Shown here: in pieces, positions 37,480 through 46,032 of the stretch
Layout of the letters: the number at the start of each line of letters is the position of its first letter
How positions within the stretch are numbered: the stretch's first letter is position 1
From: Corynebacterium sp. Marseille-P4321
Lineage (GTDB): Bacteria; Actinomycetota; Actinomycetes; Mycobacteriales; Mycobacteriaceae
DNA: 64,000 bases
NCBI RefSeq assembly: GCF_903645305.1
Contig: NZ_CAHJXO010000002.1
Coordinates: 496,001-560,000 of the forward strand
Direction of reading: 5' to 3'
Position numbers and translations under genes: made by a program
The notes under the pieces: generated by a model
The model's database searches: none
What the model was told of the DNA's origin: nothing
Seen by the model: only the letters and a program-made list of their open reading frames with translations

Positions 37480-38325
37480 ATGAGTTTCCCCGCGGTAGTT
37501 ACAATCTGGTTTGTCAATTCCGCCGACCCGGCCGGCGTGCTCGCGCAGGAGCCGAAGGCGGACCGCGGGTTCGGCCGCAAACTACTCTCCCAGGTCAACC
37601 CGGCCTGGCCCATCACCCCCATCGGCTCCTTTCCCCTGAACCGCTCCTCCACCCCGGGCCGCGACGAGTTCTACATCGCGGGTTTCCCCGGGGTGTCGGT
37701 GGTGCGCATGCTTATCGACGATGCGTCCACCCTCTCCGAGCCCGGCCCCTGGGCCGGCGCCCTACCCGCGGCGGACGTGTTCGTCATCGCCGTGGGCACC
37801 GACTCGGATTATGGCGGGTTCGCCCACTACACCGGCGGCAAAGTGGTGCGCAGTCTGTGCGCCACCCGCACCACGGTCCTCGAAGATGTTGGCCTGCCCG
37901 AGCCGTTCGAGGCCCCCTTCTGGGCTGGTGAAAAGGCCGAGCAGGCGGGCGGCATCGCGCTCCCCTTCGAGCCGAAGGACCTCGCACTGGCTGCGGAGCG
38001 CGAGTGGATTGGCACCGACATCGGCGCCGATGGCCCCGACATCAACGTGGTGGGCTACGCCGTCGACGGCCGCCCCGAGCCGAAGATCGAAGAGAAGAAA
38101 CCCGCGGTAAAGACGGTCGACGAGGTAGCCGCGAAGTTCGCCGAAAAAGATAAGGCGTACGACGACTACGAGGACGCCCCCGAATCCGAAGAAGGCGACG
38201 AGTTCGCCGACCTCGCCGACGCCTCCGTCGCCGCCGCGAAGCGTGTGGGCCGCGAGGTGCGCAACATCTTCGAGGGGATCAAGGAAAACGTCACCGAGCG
38301 CATCCGCCACTCCGACCGCGATTAG
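37480..38325 (+). CDS. Uncharacterised conserved protein (DUF6928-like)
   Basis: A 281-aa soluble protein starting MSFPAVVTIWFVNSADPAGVL, with an alpha/beta N-terminal half and a C-terminal third dominated by charged residues (KTVDEVAAKFAEKDKAYDDYEDAPESEEGDEF) ending in an amphipathic helix. Its opening strand with VNSADPAGVL and the LNRSSTPGRDEFYIAGFPG stretch fit an actinobacterial family annotated as DUF6928; I am only moderately sure. TACTAT (37467-37472) sits 7 nt before the ATG, so the mRNA is probably leaderless. Neighbour to sepH in several genomes, but function is unknown. Confidence 0.75.
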   Translation: MSFPAVVTIWFVNSADPAGVLAQEPKADRGFGRKLLSQVNPAWPITPIGSFPLNRSSTPGRDEFYIAGFPGVSVVRMLIDDASTLSEPGPWAGALPAADVFVIAVGTDSDYGGFAHYTGGKVVRSLCATRTTVLEDVGLPEPFEAPFWAGEKAEQAGGIALPFEPKDLALAAEREWIGTDIGADGPDINVVGYAVDGRPEPKIEEKKPAVKTVDEVAAKFAEKDKAYDDYEDAPESEEGDEFADLADASVAAAKRVGREVRNIFEGIKENVTERIRHSDRD

Positions 38326-38338
38326 GCCCGCCCGCCCC

Positions 38339-38498
38339 GGGCGTCTCACCCGCCTCACCCACCCCATCCGCCCGCCCCGCCGTCTCACCCGTCTCACCCG
38401 CCTCACCCTCACTCACCCCACCGCGGGCGTCTCACCCGCCTCACCCACCCCACCGCGGGCGTCTCACCCGCCTCACCCACCCACCGCGGGCGTCTCAC
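38339..38498. repeat. CTCACCCGCCTCACCC-type tandem repeats
   Basis: A degenerate minisatellite. The clearest part has units beginning CCGCGGGCGTCTCACC at 38421, 38453 and 38484 (32 and 31 bp periods). It extends upstream with decayed CGTCTCACCC units. It is not CRISPR-like: repeats are contiguous without unique spacers. It separates DUF6928 from the 76-bp hairpin element. Confidence 0.85.
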
Positions 38499-38574
38499 TG
38501 AAGGATTCGACATGGTCTTGTTAAATCCTTCAAAACCCCAGGGACTTTTCGGGGTGCTTGCAGAATCCTTCAGT
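38499..38574. repeat. 76-bp two-hairpin repeat element, copy 2
   Basis: Begins TGAAGGATTCGAC, has the inner AAATCCTTCA, CCCC...GGGG and terminal GAATCCTTCAGT at the same offsets as copy 1 at 9159-9234; the length is identical (76 bp). Confidence 0.85.
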
Positions 38575-38578
38575 CTGC

Positions 38579-38753
38579 AGTGGGCTACCGGGCGCCGGGC
38601 ATCGGCTGTCGGCCGGCGGTAGGCTACCAGCCACCGGGCGGTGGGCCACCGGGCGCCGGGCGGTGGGCCACCGGGGGCCGGGCAGTGGGCTACCGGGCGC
38701 CGGCGGGGCCACCAGGGCGGCAGTGCGCTACCGGGCGGGGGAATTGGGCGGCG
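38579..38753. repeat. GC-rich low-complexity repeat (TGGGCTACCGGGCGCCGGGC)
   Basis: About 175 bp of reiterated GTGGGCYACCGGG and GCGCCGGGC words with no gene. It lies between the hairpin element and the SpoU stop. Decayed tandem duplication is the simplest reading. Confidence 0.8.
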
Positions 38754-39548
38754 CTAGCGGTTGCGCTCGTAGAAGGCGATAGCCGCGGACGTCGCGACAT
38801 TCAGCGAGTCGGTGCCCGGCGCCATCGGGATTTTCGCGCGCACGTCCGTCGCCGCCATTGCGTGGCGGGTCAGCCCTGGGCCCTCCCCGCCCACGAGAAA
38901 CGCGACCTTCTCATGTCCGCCGACGACGCCGTCGAGCTCAAAGACGCCGTCGGCGGGGGTTAGCGAGACGAGCCACCAGCCGGCGTCGCGAAGCTCGTCG
39001 AGGGAGCGCTGCCATGTGGTGGGTGTGCCGTCCAAGTGCGCGAACGGCGTGCGCAGCACGTGTCCCATGGACACGCGCACGCTGCGGCGGTACAGCGGAT
39101 CCGCGGTGGATGCGCCGAAAAGTACGCCGTCGACGCCCATGCCTGCGGCGTTGCGGAAGATCGAGCCGATGTTTTCGTGGTCTCCGACGCCCTCGAGCAC
39201 CACGAGGGTGCGGGCGCCGTCGATCACCTCGGCTACCGATAGTGGCTCCGGCTTGTCAGCGGAAACCAGCAGGCCGCGGTGCATGTCGTAGCCAGCAACC
39301 TCGCCCATGATCTCGCGGGTGATCTCGTACACCGGGATTTCGCGGCGCTCTAACTCGGCGCCGTAGTCCCCCAGGAACGTCTCCAACCGGCCGCCGAAGC
39401 CGAACACGGCGCGCACCGGGAAGCGGGACTCCACCAGGCGGCTGGCCACCAGCGGGCCTTCGGCGAACACCAAGTTCTTTTCGCGATCCGAGTGTTTCAG
39501 GTCGCGGATGTCGTCGAGGAGGGGGTTCAGGGGGTCGTCGATAAGCAT
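38754..39548 (-). CDS. TrmH/SpoU-family RNA methyltransferase
   Basis: A 264-aa SPOUT RNA 2'-O-methyltransferase. The C-terminal SPOUT domain has VVLEGVGDHENIGSIFRNAAGMGVDGVLFG (motif 1), VAFLVGGEGPGL (motif 2) and KIPMAPGTDSLNVATSAAIAFYERNR (motif 3), the SAM-knot signature. The N-terminal part is an L30-like substrate-binding domain. Target (23S rRNA or tRNA) is unknown. The ATG at 39548 is chosen; an upstream TTG at 39560 would overlap the permease stop. One copy of the dispersed 11-mer lies at the start (39536-39546). Confidence 0.92.
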   Translation of the reverse strand: MLIDDPLNPLLDDIRDLKHSDREKNLVFAEGPLVASRLVESRFPVRAVFGFGGRLETFLGDYGAELERREIPVYEITREIMGEVAGYDMHRGLLVSADKPEPLSVAEVIDGARTLVVLEGVGDHENIGSIFRNAAGMGVDGVLFGASTADPLYRRSVRVSMGHVLRTPFAHLDGTPTTWQRSLDELRDAGWWLVSLTPADGVFELDGVVGGHEKVAFLVGGEGPGLTRHAMAATDVRAKIPMAPGTDSLNVATSAAIAFYERNR

Positions 39549-39552
39549 GTGC

Positions 39553-41073
39553 TTAACCAAGCGCCGCCATGATCGGGCCCTGGGCGAAGTACACCACGAA
39601 CAGCGCGGAGATCAGCCACATGATCCAGTGGATGTCGCGCGCCTTGCCCGCGAACAGCGCCATGACGGTGAACGCGATGAAACCGACGCCGATGCCGTTG
39701 GCGATGGAGTACGTCAGCGGCATCGCGATGATGGTGAGGAACGCTGGCAGCGCGATGTGAAACTCGTCCCAGTTGATCTGGCCGACCTGCATCATCATCA
39801 GCGCGCCCACGACAACCAGGACGGGCGCGGCGGCCTCGATCGGCACGATCTCGTACAGCGGGGTGAGGAACATCGCGGCCAGGAAGAGCACGCCGGTGAC
39901 GACGTTGGCAAGGCCTGTGCGCGCCCCGTCCGCGATACCTGCGGAGGAATCCACGAACACGGTGTTGGAGGAAGCGGACACGCCGCCGCCCACCACCGCG
40001 CCGAAGCCCTCGACCACGAGCGCGCGCTTCATGTCCGGCAGGTTACCGTTTTCGTCGGTGAGCCCCGCTTGGCGGCCGAGCGCGGTCATGGTGCCCATCG
40101 CGTCGAAGAAGTTCGCCAACACCAGGGTGAACACGAGCAGGGACGCGGCGACGGCGCCCAGGTTGGTGAACGCACCGATGAGATCGACGTTGCCCACCAA
40201 CGACAGGTCCGGCACGCCGCCGAAGGAATCCGGAAGCGTTGGCACCGCGAGCGACCAGCCCTCCGGGTTGTCTGCCGAAGATCCGGCGCCGGTGATCGCC
40301 TCAACGATCATGGCGATGATGGTGGTGGCAACGATGCCGATGAAGAGCCCGCCGCGGACGTTGCGGATCACCATGAACCCGCAGATGATCAGGCCGATGA
40401 CGAACACGAAGGTAGGCCAGGACGAGATCGAGCCGCCCGTGCCCAGCTGCACCGGCACGGTGGTCATCGCGGCGTCGGGCACGCGGCGCACGAAACCTGC
40501 GTCCACCAGGCCGATGGTGGCGATGAACATGCCGATGCCCACACTCATGGCCACCTTCATGGAGTTCGGGATGGCGTTAAACACCGCGGTGCGGAACCCG
40601 GAGACGGCGAGGATGACAATGATGATTCCGTCGATGACCACCAGGCCCATCGCCTCGGGCCAGGTGAGACCCTGCTGACCCACCATCGTCACCGCGACGA
40701 GGGTGTTAATGCCCAGGCCGGTGGCGATGCCGAAGGGGTACTTCGCAATCACGCCGAAAAGAATGCTCATCACGCCGGCAGCCAGCGCCGTGACGGCTGC
40801 GACCTGCGGGATGCCCAGCACGGTGCCGTCGCGGTCCGGGCTGGTGCCCAGGATCAGGGGGTTGAGCAGCACGATGTAGGCCATCGCGAAGAAGGTGACC
40901 ACACCGCCGCGCACCTCGGCGCCCACGGTGGAGCCGCGCTCGGAGATGTGGAAGAACTTGTCCAACCCGCCTTTGGGCTGGCCCGCCGCGCCTGCGGCCG
41001 AATCGCCTGCCGCGCCTGCGGCCGAATCGCCTGCCGCGCCTGCGGCACTTGTATTACCAGTGGCTGTACTCAC
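39553..41073 (-). CDS. NCS2/AzgA-type purine permease
   Basis: A 506-aa polytopic permease of the hypoxanthine/guanine (AzgA) branch. Seen: GGVVTFFAMAYIVLLNPLIL, ATGLGINTLVAVTMVGQQGLTWPEAMGLVV, ADGARTGLANVVTGVLFLAAMFLTPL and VVGALMMMQVG. Twelve or more hydrophobic segments are present. The N terminus is unusual: eight-residue repeats of GDSAAGAA encoded by 24-bp tandem repeats (residues about 8-31). It lies just upstream of the SpoU gene on the same strand, possibly co-transcribed. Confidence 0.93.
   Translation of the reverse strand: MSTATGNTSAAGAAGDSAAGAAGDSAAGAAGQPKGGLDKFFHISERGSTVGAEVRGGVVTFFAMAYIVLLNPLILGTSPDRDGTVLGIPQVAAVTALAAGVMSILFGVIAKYPFGIATGLGINTLVAVTMVGQQGLTWPEAMGLVVIDGIIIVILAVSGFRTAVFNAIPNSMKVAMSVGIGMFIATIGLVDAGFVRRVPDAAMTTVPVQLGTGGSISSWPTFVFVIGLIICGFMVIRNVRGGLFIGIVATTIIAMIVEAITGAGSSADNPEGWSLAVPTLPDSFGGVPDLSLVGNVDLIGAFTNLGAVAASLLVFTLVLANFFDAMGTMTALGRQAGLTDENGNLPDMKRALVVEGFGAVVGGGVSASSNTVFVDSSAGIADGARTGLANVVTGVLFLAAMFLTPLYEIVPIEAAAPVLVVVGALMMMQVGQINWDEFHIALPAFLTIIAMPLTYSIANGIGVGFIAFTVMALFAGKARDIHWIMWLISALFVVYFAQGPIMAALG
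40985..41047. repeat. 24-bp tandem repeat within the permease N terminus
   Basis: The 24-bp unit beginning GCCGCGCCTGCGGCCGAATC occurs at 40985 and 41009, with a partial third copy at 41033-41047; it encodes a repeated Ser-Ala-Ala-Gly-Ala-Ala-Gly-Asp. Unit number is likely to vary between strains without breaking the frame. Confidence 0.9.
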
Positions 41074-41128
41074 GGAGAGTTAGCTTTTCACTCCGCCCGG
41101 GAAAGTTCCAATCGTGCGGAATTAAAAC

Positions 41129-41144
41129 GCCGGCCGACGCCGGC
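41129..41144 (-). terminator. Terminator after DUF3027
   Basis: GCCGGC (41129-41134) pairs with GCCGGC (41139-41144) across CGAC; on the minus strand the hairpin is followed by GTTTTAAT. Confidence 0.7.
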
Positions 41145-41145
41145 C

Positions 41146-41814
41146 CTATAGCTGCGCGGTCACGTCCGAGTGCGCCCCGCAGCCGTAGGACGAGGCGACC
41201 ACGCGCCCGTCGGCGGAGTACTCGTTGGCGCAGATGCCGAAGTGCTCCCCCACCGGCTCACCCAGCGGCAGGTAAAACGCGCACGTGCGGCACGACAGCG
41301 TGGCTTGCTCGGCGAACTCGGAGTTCGGTCCGAAGTCGCCGGTGCGCCAGCGCCGCTCCGCGTCCTCGAGACCTTTGACGGTGAGGTAGCGCTTCGTCTC
41401 GCGGCCGGTAAACGTGATGGCGTGGCGGGAGAAGGAATCGTCGGTCACGCGCTCGTCGTCAGGCGCGAGCTCCAAAATGTCGCCCGGGCCGAGGTCGCCG
41501 GGGCGTAGGCGCTGGGAGTACGGCACCCACTCCGGCGCTTCGAGCGCGCCCTTGGACGGCACCAACGCGATCTCGTTGACGGTTACCCAGTCCGAGCCGT
41601 CGGCGCAGGCCACCACGGCTTGCCATTCCCAGCCGTTGTAGCCGGGCACGTCCGCGGCGAAGCGGTGGGTGGCCACATTGCCAGCCAGGCCGGTGACGCC
41701 GATGTGCTCACCGATTTCGCCGTCTTGCCCCACTTCGTTGAGGGCTTGGCGCGCGGTTTCTACTGCGCGGGGGCCAATGAGCGGGTTCTTCGGGCGGTGG
41801 TTGCTGCGTGACAC
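41146..41814 (-). CDS. DUF3027-family protein
   Basis: A 222-aa actinobacterial protein of unknown role. The family pattern is recognised from GVTGLAGNVATHRFAADVPGYNGWEWQAVVACADGSDWVTVNEIALVPS and the C-terminal cysteine cluster CRTCAFYLPLGEPVGEHFGICANEYSADGRVV. The four Cys/His positions (CRTC, H, C) look like a small metal site. Synteny with serC and SpoU genes in mycobacteria supports the assignment. A GTG at 41814 opens SRSNHRPKNPLIG. Confidence 0.85.
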   Translation of the reverse strand: MSRSNHRPKNPLIGPRAVETARQALNEVGQDGEIGEHIGVTGLAGNVATHRFAADVPGYNGWEWQAVVACADGSDWVTVNEIALVPSKGALEAPEWVPYSQRLRPGDLGPGDILELAPDDERVTDDSFSRHAITFTGRETKRYLTVKGLEDAERRWRTGDFGPNSEFAEQATLSCRTCAFYLPLGEPVGEHFGICANEYSADGRVVASSYGCGAHSDVTAQL

Positions 41815-41841
41815 GCTTCCCTATTATTCCCCAACTGGTGC

Positions 41842-42660
41842 ATGATGTTGCCCATGGGCCAGATCCGCAGAAGCATATTGCCGTTGTCCGCACTCGCCGC
41901 GAGCCTGCTTGTCGGGTGCGGCGGGCCGGGCGCCGAGGTGGAGTACCTGCGCGCGGAGGTTAAGGAGCGCCTGCCGTTCGACGAGGAAAGCTTCACGCAA
42001 GGGCTGGAGGTCGGCGCCGACGGCGCGCTGTACGTGGGCACGGGGCTGGAGGGCTCCTCGCGCATCTACGCGCGCACACCGCAGGGCGATACGTTGCGCT
42101 CCGAGGAGCTGGATCCGCAGTTCTTCGGGGAGGGCATCACGCTTGTCGACGACTCCGTGTGGCAGCTCACCTGGCAATCCGGCACCGCAATCAAGCGCGA
42201 CGCGAACACGCTCAAAGAAACGGGCCGCGCGAACTACGACGGCGAGGGCTGGGGCGTGTGCCACAGCGAGGACGCCCGCGAGCTGATCTTCTCCGACGGC
42301 ACGGACGAGCTGCGCCGCCTAGACCCGGAAACCTTCGAGGAGCGCGACCGGTTCGACGTCACCCTCGACGGCCGACCGGTGCCGGGCCTGAACGAGCTGG
42401 AGTGCGTGGGCGGCGATGTGTACGCCAACCTGTTCACCGAAACCGACATCGTGCGCATCGACGCGAAAACCGGCAACGTCACCGCGGTCATCGACGCCTC
42501 CGGGCTGCCGAACAACGCCGAGGACGACCCGAACAACGTGCTCAACGGCATCGCGCACATCCCAGGCACGGGGGCTGAGACAGGCACGCCGGATGAGTTC
42601 TACCTCACCGGCAAGCGTTGGCCGGACATGTACCGCGTGACGTTTGAGGCGGCTGATTAG
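41842..42660 (+). CDS. Secreted glutaminyl-peptide cyclotransferase-like lipoprotein
   Basis: A 272-aa bacterial-type glutaminyl cyclase (PF05096-like, five-bladed beta-propeller) that would form N-terminal pyroglutamate. Lipobox LLVGC follows a hydrophobic signal (SILPLSALAASLLVGC), so it is likely a membrane-anchored lipoprotein. The propeller core contains FTQGLEVGADGALYVGTGLEG, GWGVCHSEDARELIFSDG and LNELECVGGDVYANLFT. A downstream ATG (41854, MGQIRRS) is an equally plausible start; TATTAT at 41822-41827 may be the -10. The DUF2771 gene starts 12 bp after its stop. Confidence 0.85.
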   Translation: MMLPMGQIRRSILPLSALAASLLVGCGGPGAEVEYLRAEVKERLPFDEESFTQGLEVGADGALYVGTGLEGSSRIYARTPQGDTLRSEELDPQFFGEGITLVDDSVWQLTWQSGTAIKRDANTLKETGRANYDGEGWGVCHSEDARELIFSDGTDELRRLDPETFEERDRFDVTLDGRPVPGLNELECVGGDVYANLFTETDIVRIDAKTGNVTAVIDASGLPNNAEDDPNNVLNGIAHIPGTGAETGTPDEFYLTGKRWPDMYRVTFEAAD

Positions 42661-42671
42661 ACTTAACCGCC

Positions 42672-43199
42672 ATGGCACAGCAGCGCAGCGCGAAGCAGTC
42701 CAACCTGATCAAAACTTTGGCAATCACGCTCATCGGCGTCGTCGTCCTCGTCGGCGGTGTGTACGCGTTTTTGGAGTACCAGCGCAACCGCCCGGTCACC
42801 CCGGTGCGCGACCTCAACGTGGAGATCGCCGCCGCTGGCTCCGAGGAGGTGCGCGAGATCCCGCCGTACACCGTCTGTGAGCTGGACGAGGAGTGCGTGG
42901 GCGATGAAGCGCCAACGGTGTCTTTGGGATCTCTGGGCGGCGCTGAAGAGGTTGTGGTGCGGGTGCCACGCGAGCTTTCGTCGATAAGCTGGCGCCTCTT
43001 GCTCGTCTACGACGACCCGGATGCGAACGAGGAACGCATCCTGCAGTCGGGCGAATCGCAGGAGGAAACCGCGCCCGCGGTAACCGACAGCGGCGCGCGC
43101 CTCGTTGTGGCAGAAGTCAGCGCGCTGACTATTGACGTGGACGATAACGGGGAGGAAACCCCCGTCATCGCCACCTGGTCCGTCGGCTTCGAGGAATAA
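42672..43199 (+). CDS. DUF2771-family membrane-anchored protein
   Basis: A 175-aa protein with a basic N terminus (MAQQRSAKQSNLIKT), one transmembrane segment (LAITLIGVVVLVGGVYAFLEY) and an extracytoplasmic beta-rich domain (PPYTVCELDEECVGD with two conserved cysteines, VVVRVPRELSSISWRLLLVYDDPDANEERIL). It corresponds to the actinobacterial DUF2771 family of unknown function. TAGACT (42658-42663), which overlaps the upstream stop codon, is 8 nt before the ATG, so a leaderless mRNA is likely. A copy of the dispersed 11-mer is at 42979. Confidence 0.85.
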   Translation: MAQQRSAKQSNLIKTLAITLIGVVVLVGGVYAFLEYQRNRPVTPVRDLNVEIAAAGSEEVREIPPYTVCELDEECVGDEAPTVSLGSLGGAEEVVVRVPRELSSISWRLLLVYDDPDANEERILQSGESQEETAPAVTDSGARLVVAEVSALTIDVDDNGEETPVIATWSVGFEE

Positions 43200-43205
43200 A
43201 CCTAC

Positions 43206-43589
43206 CTAAGCGTCGAGCTCCCGGGCCACGGCCCGCAGGATTTCGGCGACCTGGCGGGCTTCCTTGCGCTCGGGGTAGCGGCCGTTGGTCAGCGCGGGCT
43301 GCACCTGCGTCTCAATGAGCGTCATCACGTCGGCGAGCATGCTGCCCAACTCCTCCGGCTTGCGGCGGTGTTTCTGGGCGCGCTTCGGGGTGTCCAGGAC
43401 CTTCACACGAAGCGCCTGCGGGCCGCGGCGGCCTGCGGCGAAGTCGAACTCCACGCGTTGCCCGGCGACGAGCTCGTCGACCCCCTCGGGCAGAACCGAC
43501 TTGCCGATGAACACGTCGTCTTCCCCCGGGTTGGATGCAAAGCCGAAGCCCTTCTCGGCGTCGTACCACTTCACCTTTCCTACAGGCAT
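43206..43589 (-). CDS. Cold-shock-domain protein with C-terminal extension
   Basis: A 127-aa RNA/DNA chaperone. Residues 1-66 are the cold-shock domain (GKVKWYDAEKGFGFASNPGEDDVFIGKSVLPEG, with RNP1 KGFGF and RNP2-like VFIG). The rest (about 68-127) is a basic linker KRAQKHRRKPEE and a helical extension that ends EILRAVARELDA; typical stand-alone Csps are about 67 residues, so this is the longer actinobacterial form. It is convergent with DUF2771. Confidence 0.93.
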   Translation of the reverse strand: MPVGKVKWYDAEKGFGFASNPGEDDVFIGKSVLPEGVDELVAGQRVEFDFAAGRRGPQALRVKVLDTPKRAQKHRRKPEELGSMLADVMTLIETQVQPALTNGRYPERKEARQVAEILRAVARELDA

Positions 43590-44561
<972 letters not shown>

Positions 44562-44589
44562 ACCGGGCGCAACGGCCGGAAAACAACGG

Positions 44590-44626
44590 CGCCCACGCCC
44601 CTCATCCGAGGGAGCGTGGGCGTTTT
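44590..44626 (+). terminator. Terminator after rpf
   Basis: CGCCCACGC (44590-44598) pairs with GCGTGGGCG (44614-44622), and CCCTC/GAGGG extends the stem inside; TTTT follows. Confidence 0.92.
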
Positions 44627-44645
44627 CGCGTACCCGGGCGTGGAG

Positions 44646-45617
44646 CTACGGGCGCGCTCCGTGCTTCACCACCGTGAGCTGCCAGCCGGCGTTCTGATTC
44701 TGCGCGAAGTCCTCCACGGTGTGGCCGTTGTCGGCGGCCCACTGCGGGATAGACTCGGTCGCCTGGGTGCAGTCGAAGTCGATGACCAGCTTCTCGCCGT
44801 CTTCAAGCTCCGCGATTGCCTCCTTGGCCTCGATAAGCGGGAACGGGCAGACCGCGCCGAGCGTGTCGAGCGCGTAGCGCCCCTGGCCCAGCGGCCGGGC
44901 CTTCGTGGGCGCCGCCGCCTGCTTCGGCAGCGTGAGCACGCCGGTTGCCACCGGGATCGACGCTAGCCCGTCGTTGCGCCCGGTCGCAGCGGACAGCGGC
45001 CACGCGATCACGCCGAGCAGGCCGATCAACACGCCCGCCAGGTAGGGGTGCAGGGGGCGCTTGCGCAGCGGCAGATCGAGCGTCGCCTTCGGGTTCGCGG
45101 CGTCGCGGGCGAGGTAGCGCACCGCCAGCCAGCCGGTGAACAGCGTAAACGGGATTACGAACCACCACGCGGAGACGCCCAGCGCCTGGGGGATGGTGGT
45201 CAGGCCGGTGTCCCACTGCTTCATCCAGCCGCTGAAAGATTCCAGCGCCCCGAACTTCATCGCCGCGGCCGAAAGCCCGTAGAACAGCAACGCGAACCAG
45301 GAGCCGACGAGGCCCTCAGCCGAGCGGTACCAGGTGCCGGAGGCGCACCCGCCGGCGAGAATGATGGACAGCCCGAAGATGAAGCCTCCGGTAACCACCG
45401 CCACGGGGTGGAACGAGCGGTAATCCGGGGCGATGACGCCGAGCGATGTCAACGTGGCGAGCCCGACGGCGTGCACCGCGATGACGATGAGAAAGGCGAC
45501 GAGGCCGCGGCCGGTGCGCTGCAAGAAGACATCCCGCATCATGCCGGTGACGCAGAACCTTCCGCGCTGCATCACGACGCCGAGCAGCCCGCCGACAGCG
45601 AGAGCCGAAAGCAACAT
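44646..45617 (-). CDS. YeeE/YedE transporter domain fused to a TusA sulfur carrier
   Basis: A 323-aa protein. Residues about 1-230 form a polytopic YeeE/YedE membrane domain with the family cysteine motifs QRGRFCVTGMMRDV and LAGGCASGTWYRSAEGL. Residues about 245-320 are a TusA domain: LDTLGAVCPFPLIEAKEAI with the CPxP cysteine. YeeE proteins import thiosulfate and often act with TusA, so this fusion could hand sulfur straight from the pore to the carrier. The membrane part is shorter than typical YeeE, so it may be truncated. GGAGG six bases before the ATG fixes the start. Confidence 0.85.
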   Translation of the reverse strand: MLLSALAVGGLLGVVMQRGRFCVTGMMRDVFLQRTGRGLVAFLIVIAVHAVGLATLTSLGVIAPDYRSFHPVAVVTGGFIFGLSIILAGGCASGTWYRSAEGLVGSWFALLFYGLSAAAMKFGALESFSGWMKQWDTGLTTIPQALGVSAWWFVIPFTLFTGWLAVRYLARDAANPKATLDLPLRKRPLHPYLAGVLIGLLGVIAWPLSAATGRNDGLASIPVATGVLTLPKQAAAPTKARPLGQGRYALDTLGAVCPFPLIEAKEAIAELEDGEKLVIDFDCTQATESIPQWAADNGHTVEDFAQNQNAGWQLTVVKHGARP

Positions 45618-45675
45618 AATCCCTCCAGTTGAGTAGTCGATCAGGTGAGGGAAAGCCTAGAGCAGAACGAACCGC

Positions 45676-45698
45676 TTTGTCTATAGGAAACAGACAAA
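45676..45698. promoter_or_regulatory. Inverted repeat upstream of the YeeE-TusA gene
   Basis: TTTGTCT (45676-45682) and AGACAAA (45692-45698) are inverted across nine bases, 59 bp before the start codon. Placement suits an operator. The order differs from the McbR consensus (TAGAC-N6-GTCTA). Confidence 0.55.
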
Positions 45699-45720
45699 TC
45701 GGTTTATTTCTGCATAAAAA

Positions 45721-45760
45721 ACCGGCACGCAGGACCTTTATATGGGTCCCGCGTGCCGGT
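45721..45760 (-). terminator. Terminator of the 64-aa gene
   Basis: ACCGGCACGC (45721-45730) pairs with GCGTGCCGGT (45751-45760), with an inner GGACC/GGTCC helix; on the minus strand the stem runs into TTTTTT. Confidence 0.92.
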
Positions 45761-45772
45761 AAACGAACCGTA

Positions 45773-45967
45773 TTAGCGGTTGATGCGGGTGGTGGTGTGC
45801 ACGTAGCCGGTCTTCTCCGGCGGCACCGGAAGAATCAGGTCGTCGCCGAACGGGCTGGATGCGCCCGTGAGCTTGGAGGAAATCTCGGTGACAGGGTGGC
45901 CGTCCGCGGGAACGTTGGAGGGCCAGGCCGGGTTCGCGCGGCCGATCTTCTCTACATCTTTAGCCAT
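45773..45967 (-). CDS. Small conserved-looking protein of unknown function
   Basis: A 64-aa soluble protein starting MAKDVEKIGRANPAWPSNVP, Pro-rich, with an unusual sequence (SPFGDDLILPVPPEKTGYVHTT). No signal or helix motif. A strong terminator follows immediately, which supports a real transcript. The ATG at 45967 is preferred; longer upstream readings are basic and look untranslated. I do not recognise a family. Confidence 0.7.
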   Translation of the reverse strand: MAKDVEKIGRANPAWPSNVPADGHPVTEISSKLTGASSPFGDDLILPVPPEKTGYVHTTTRINR

Positions 45968-46032
45968 GTTCCTCATTCTTTCACGCCCCGGGCGAAATCG
46001 CACACAAAATCCCACGTAACATCACCCCCGTC

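Noticed and set aside
38339..38498. CRISPR-like array
   Set aside because: Repeats are contiguous with no unique spacers and no cas genes nearby.
39508..41151. 547-codon plus-strand frame opposite SpoU and the permease
   Set aside because: Repetitive His/Asp/Gly-rich translation and full overlap with two recognised genes.
45676..45698. McbR operator
   Set aside because: The inverted repeat runs GTCT then AGAC, the opposite order to the TAGAC-N6-GTCTA consensus.
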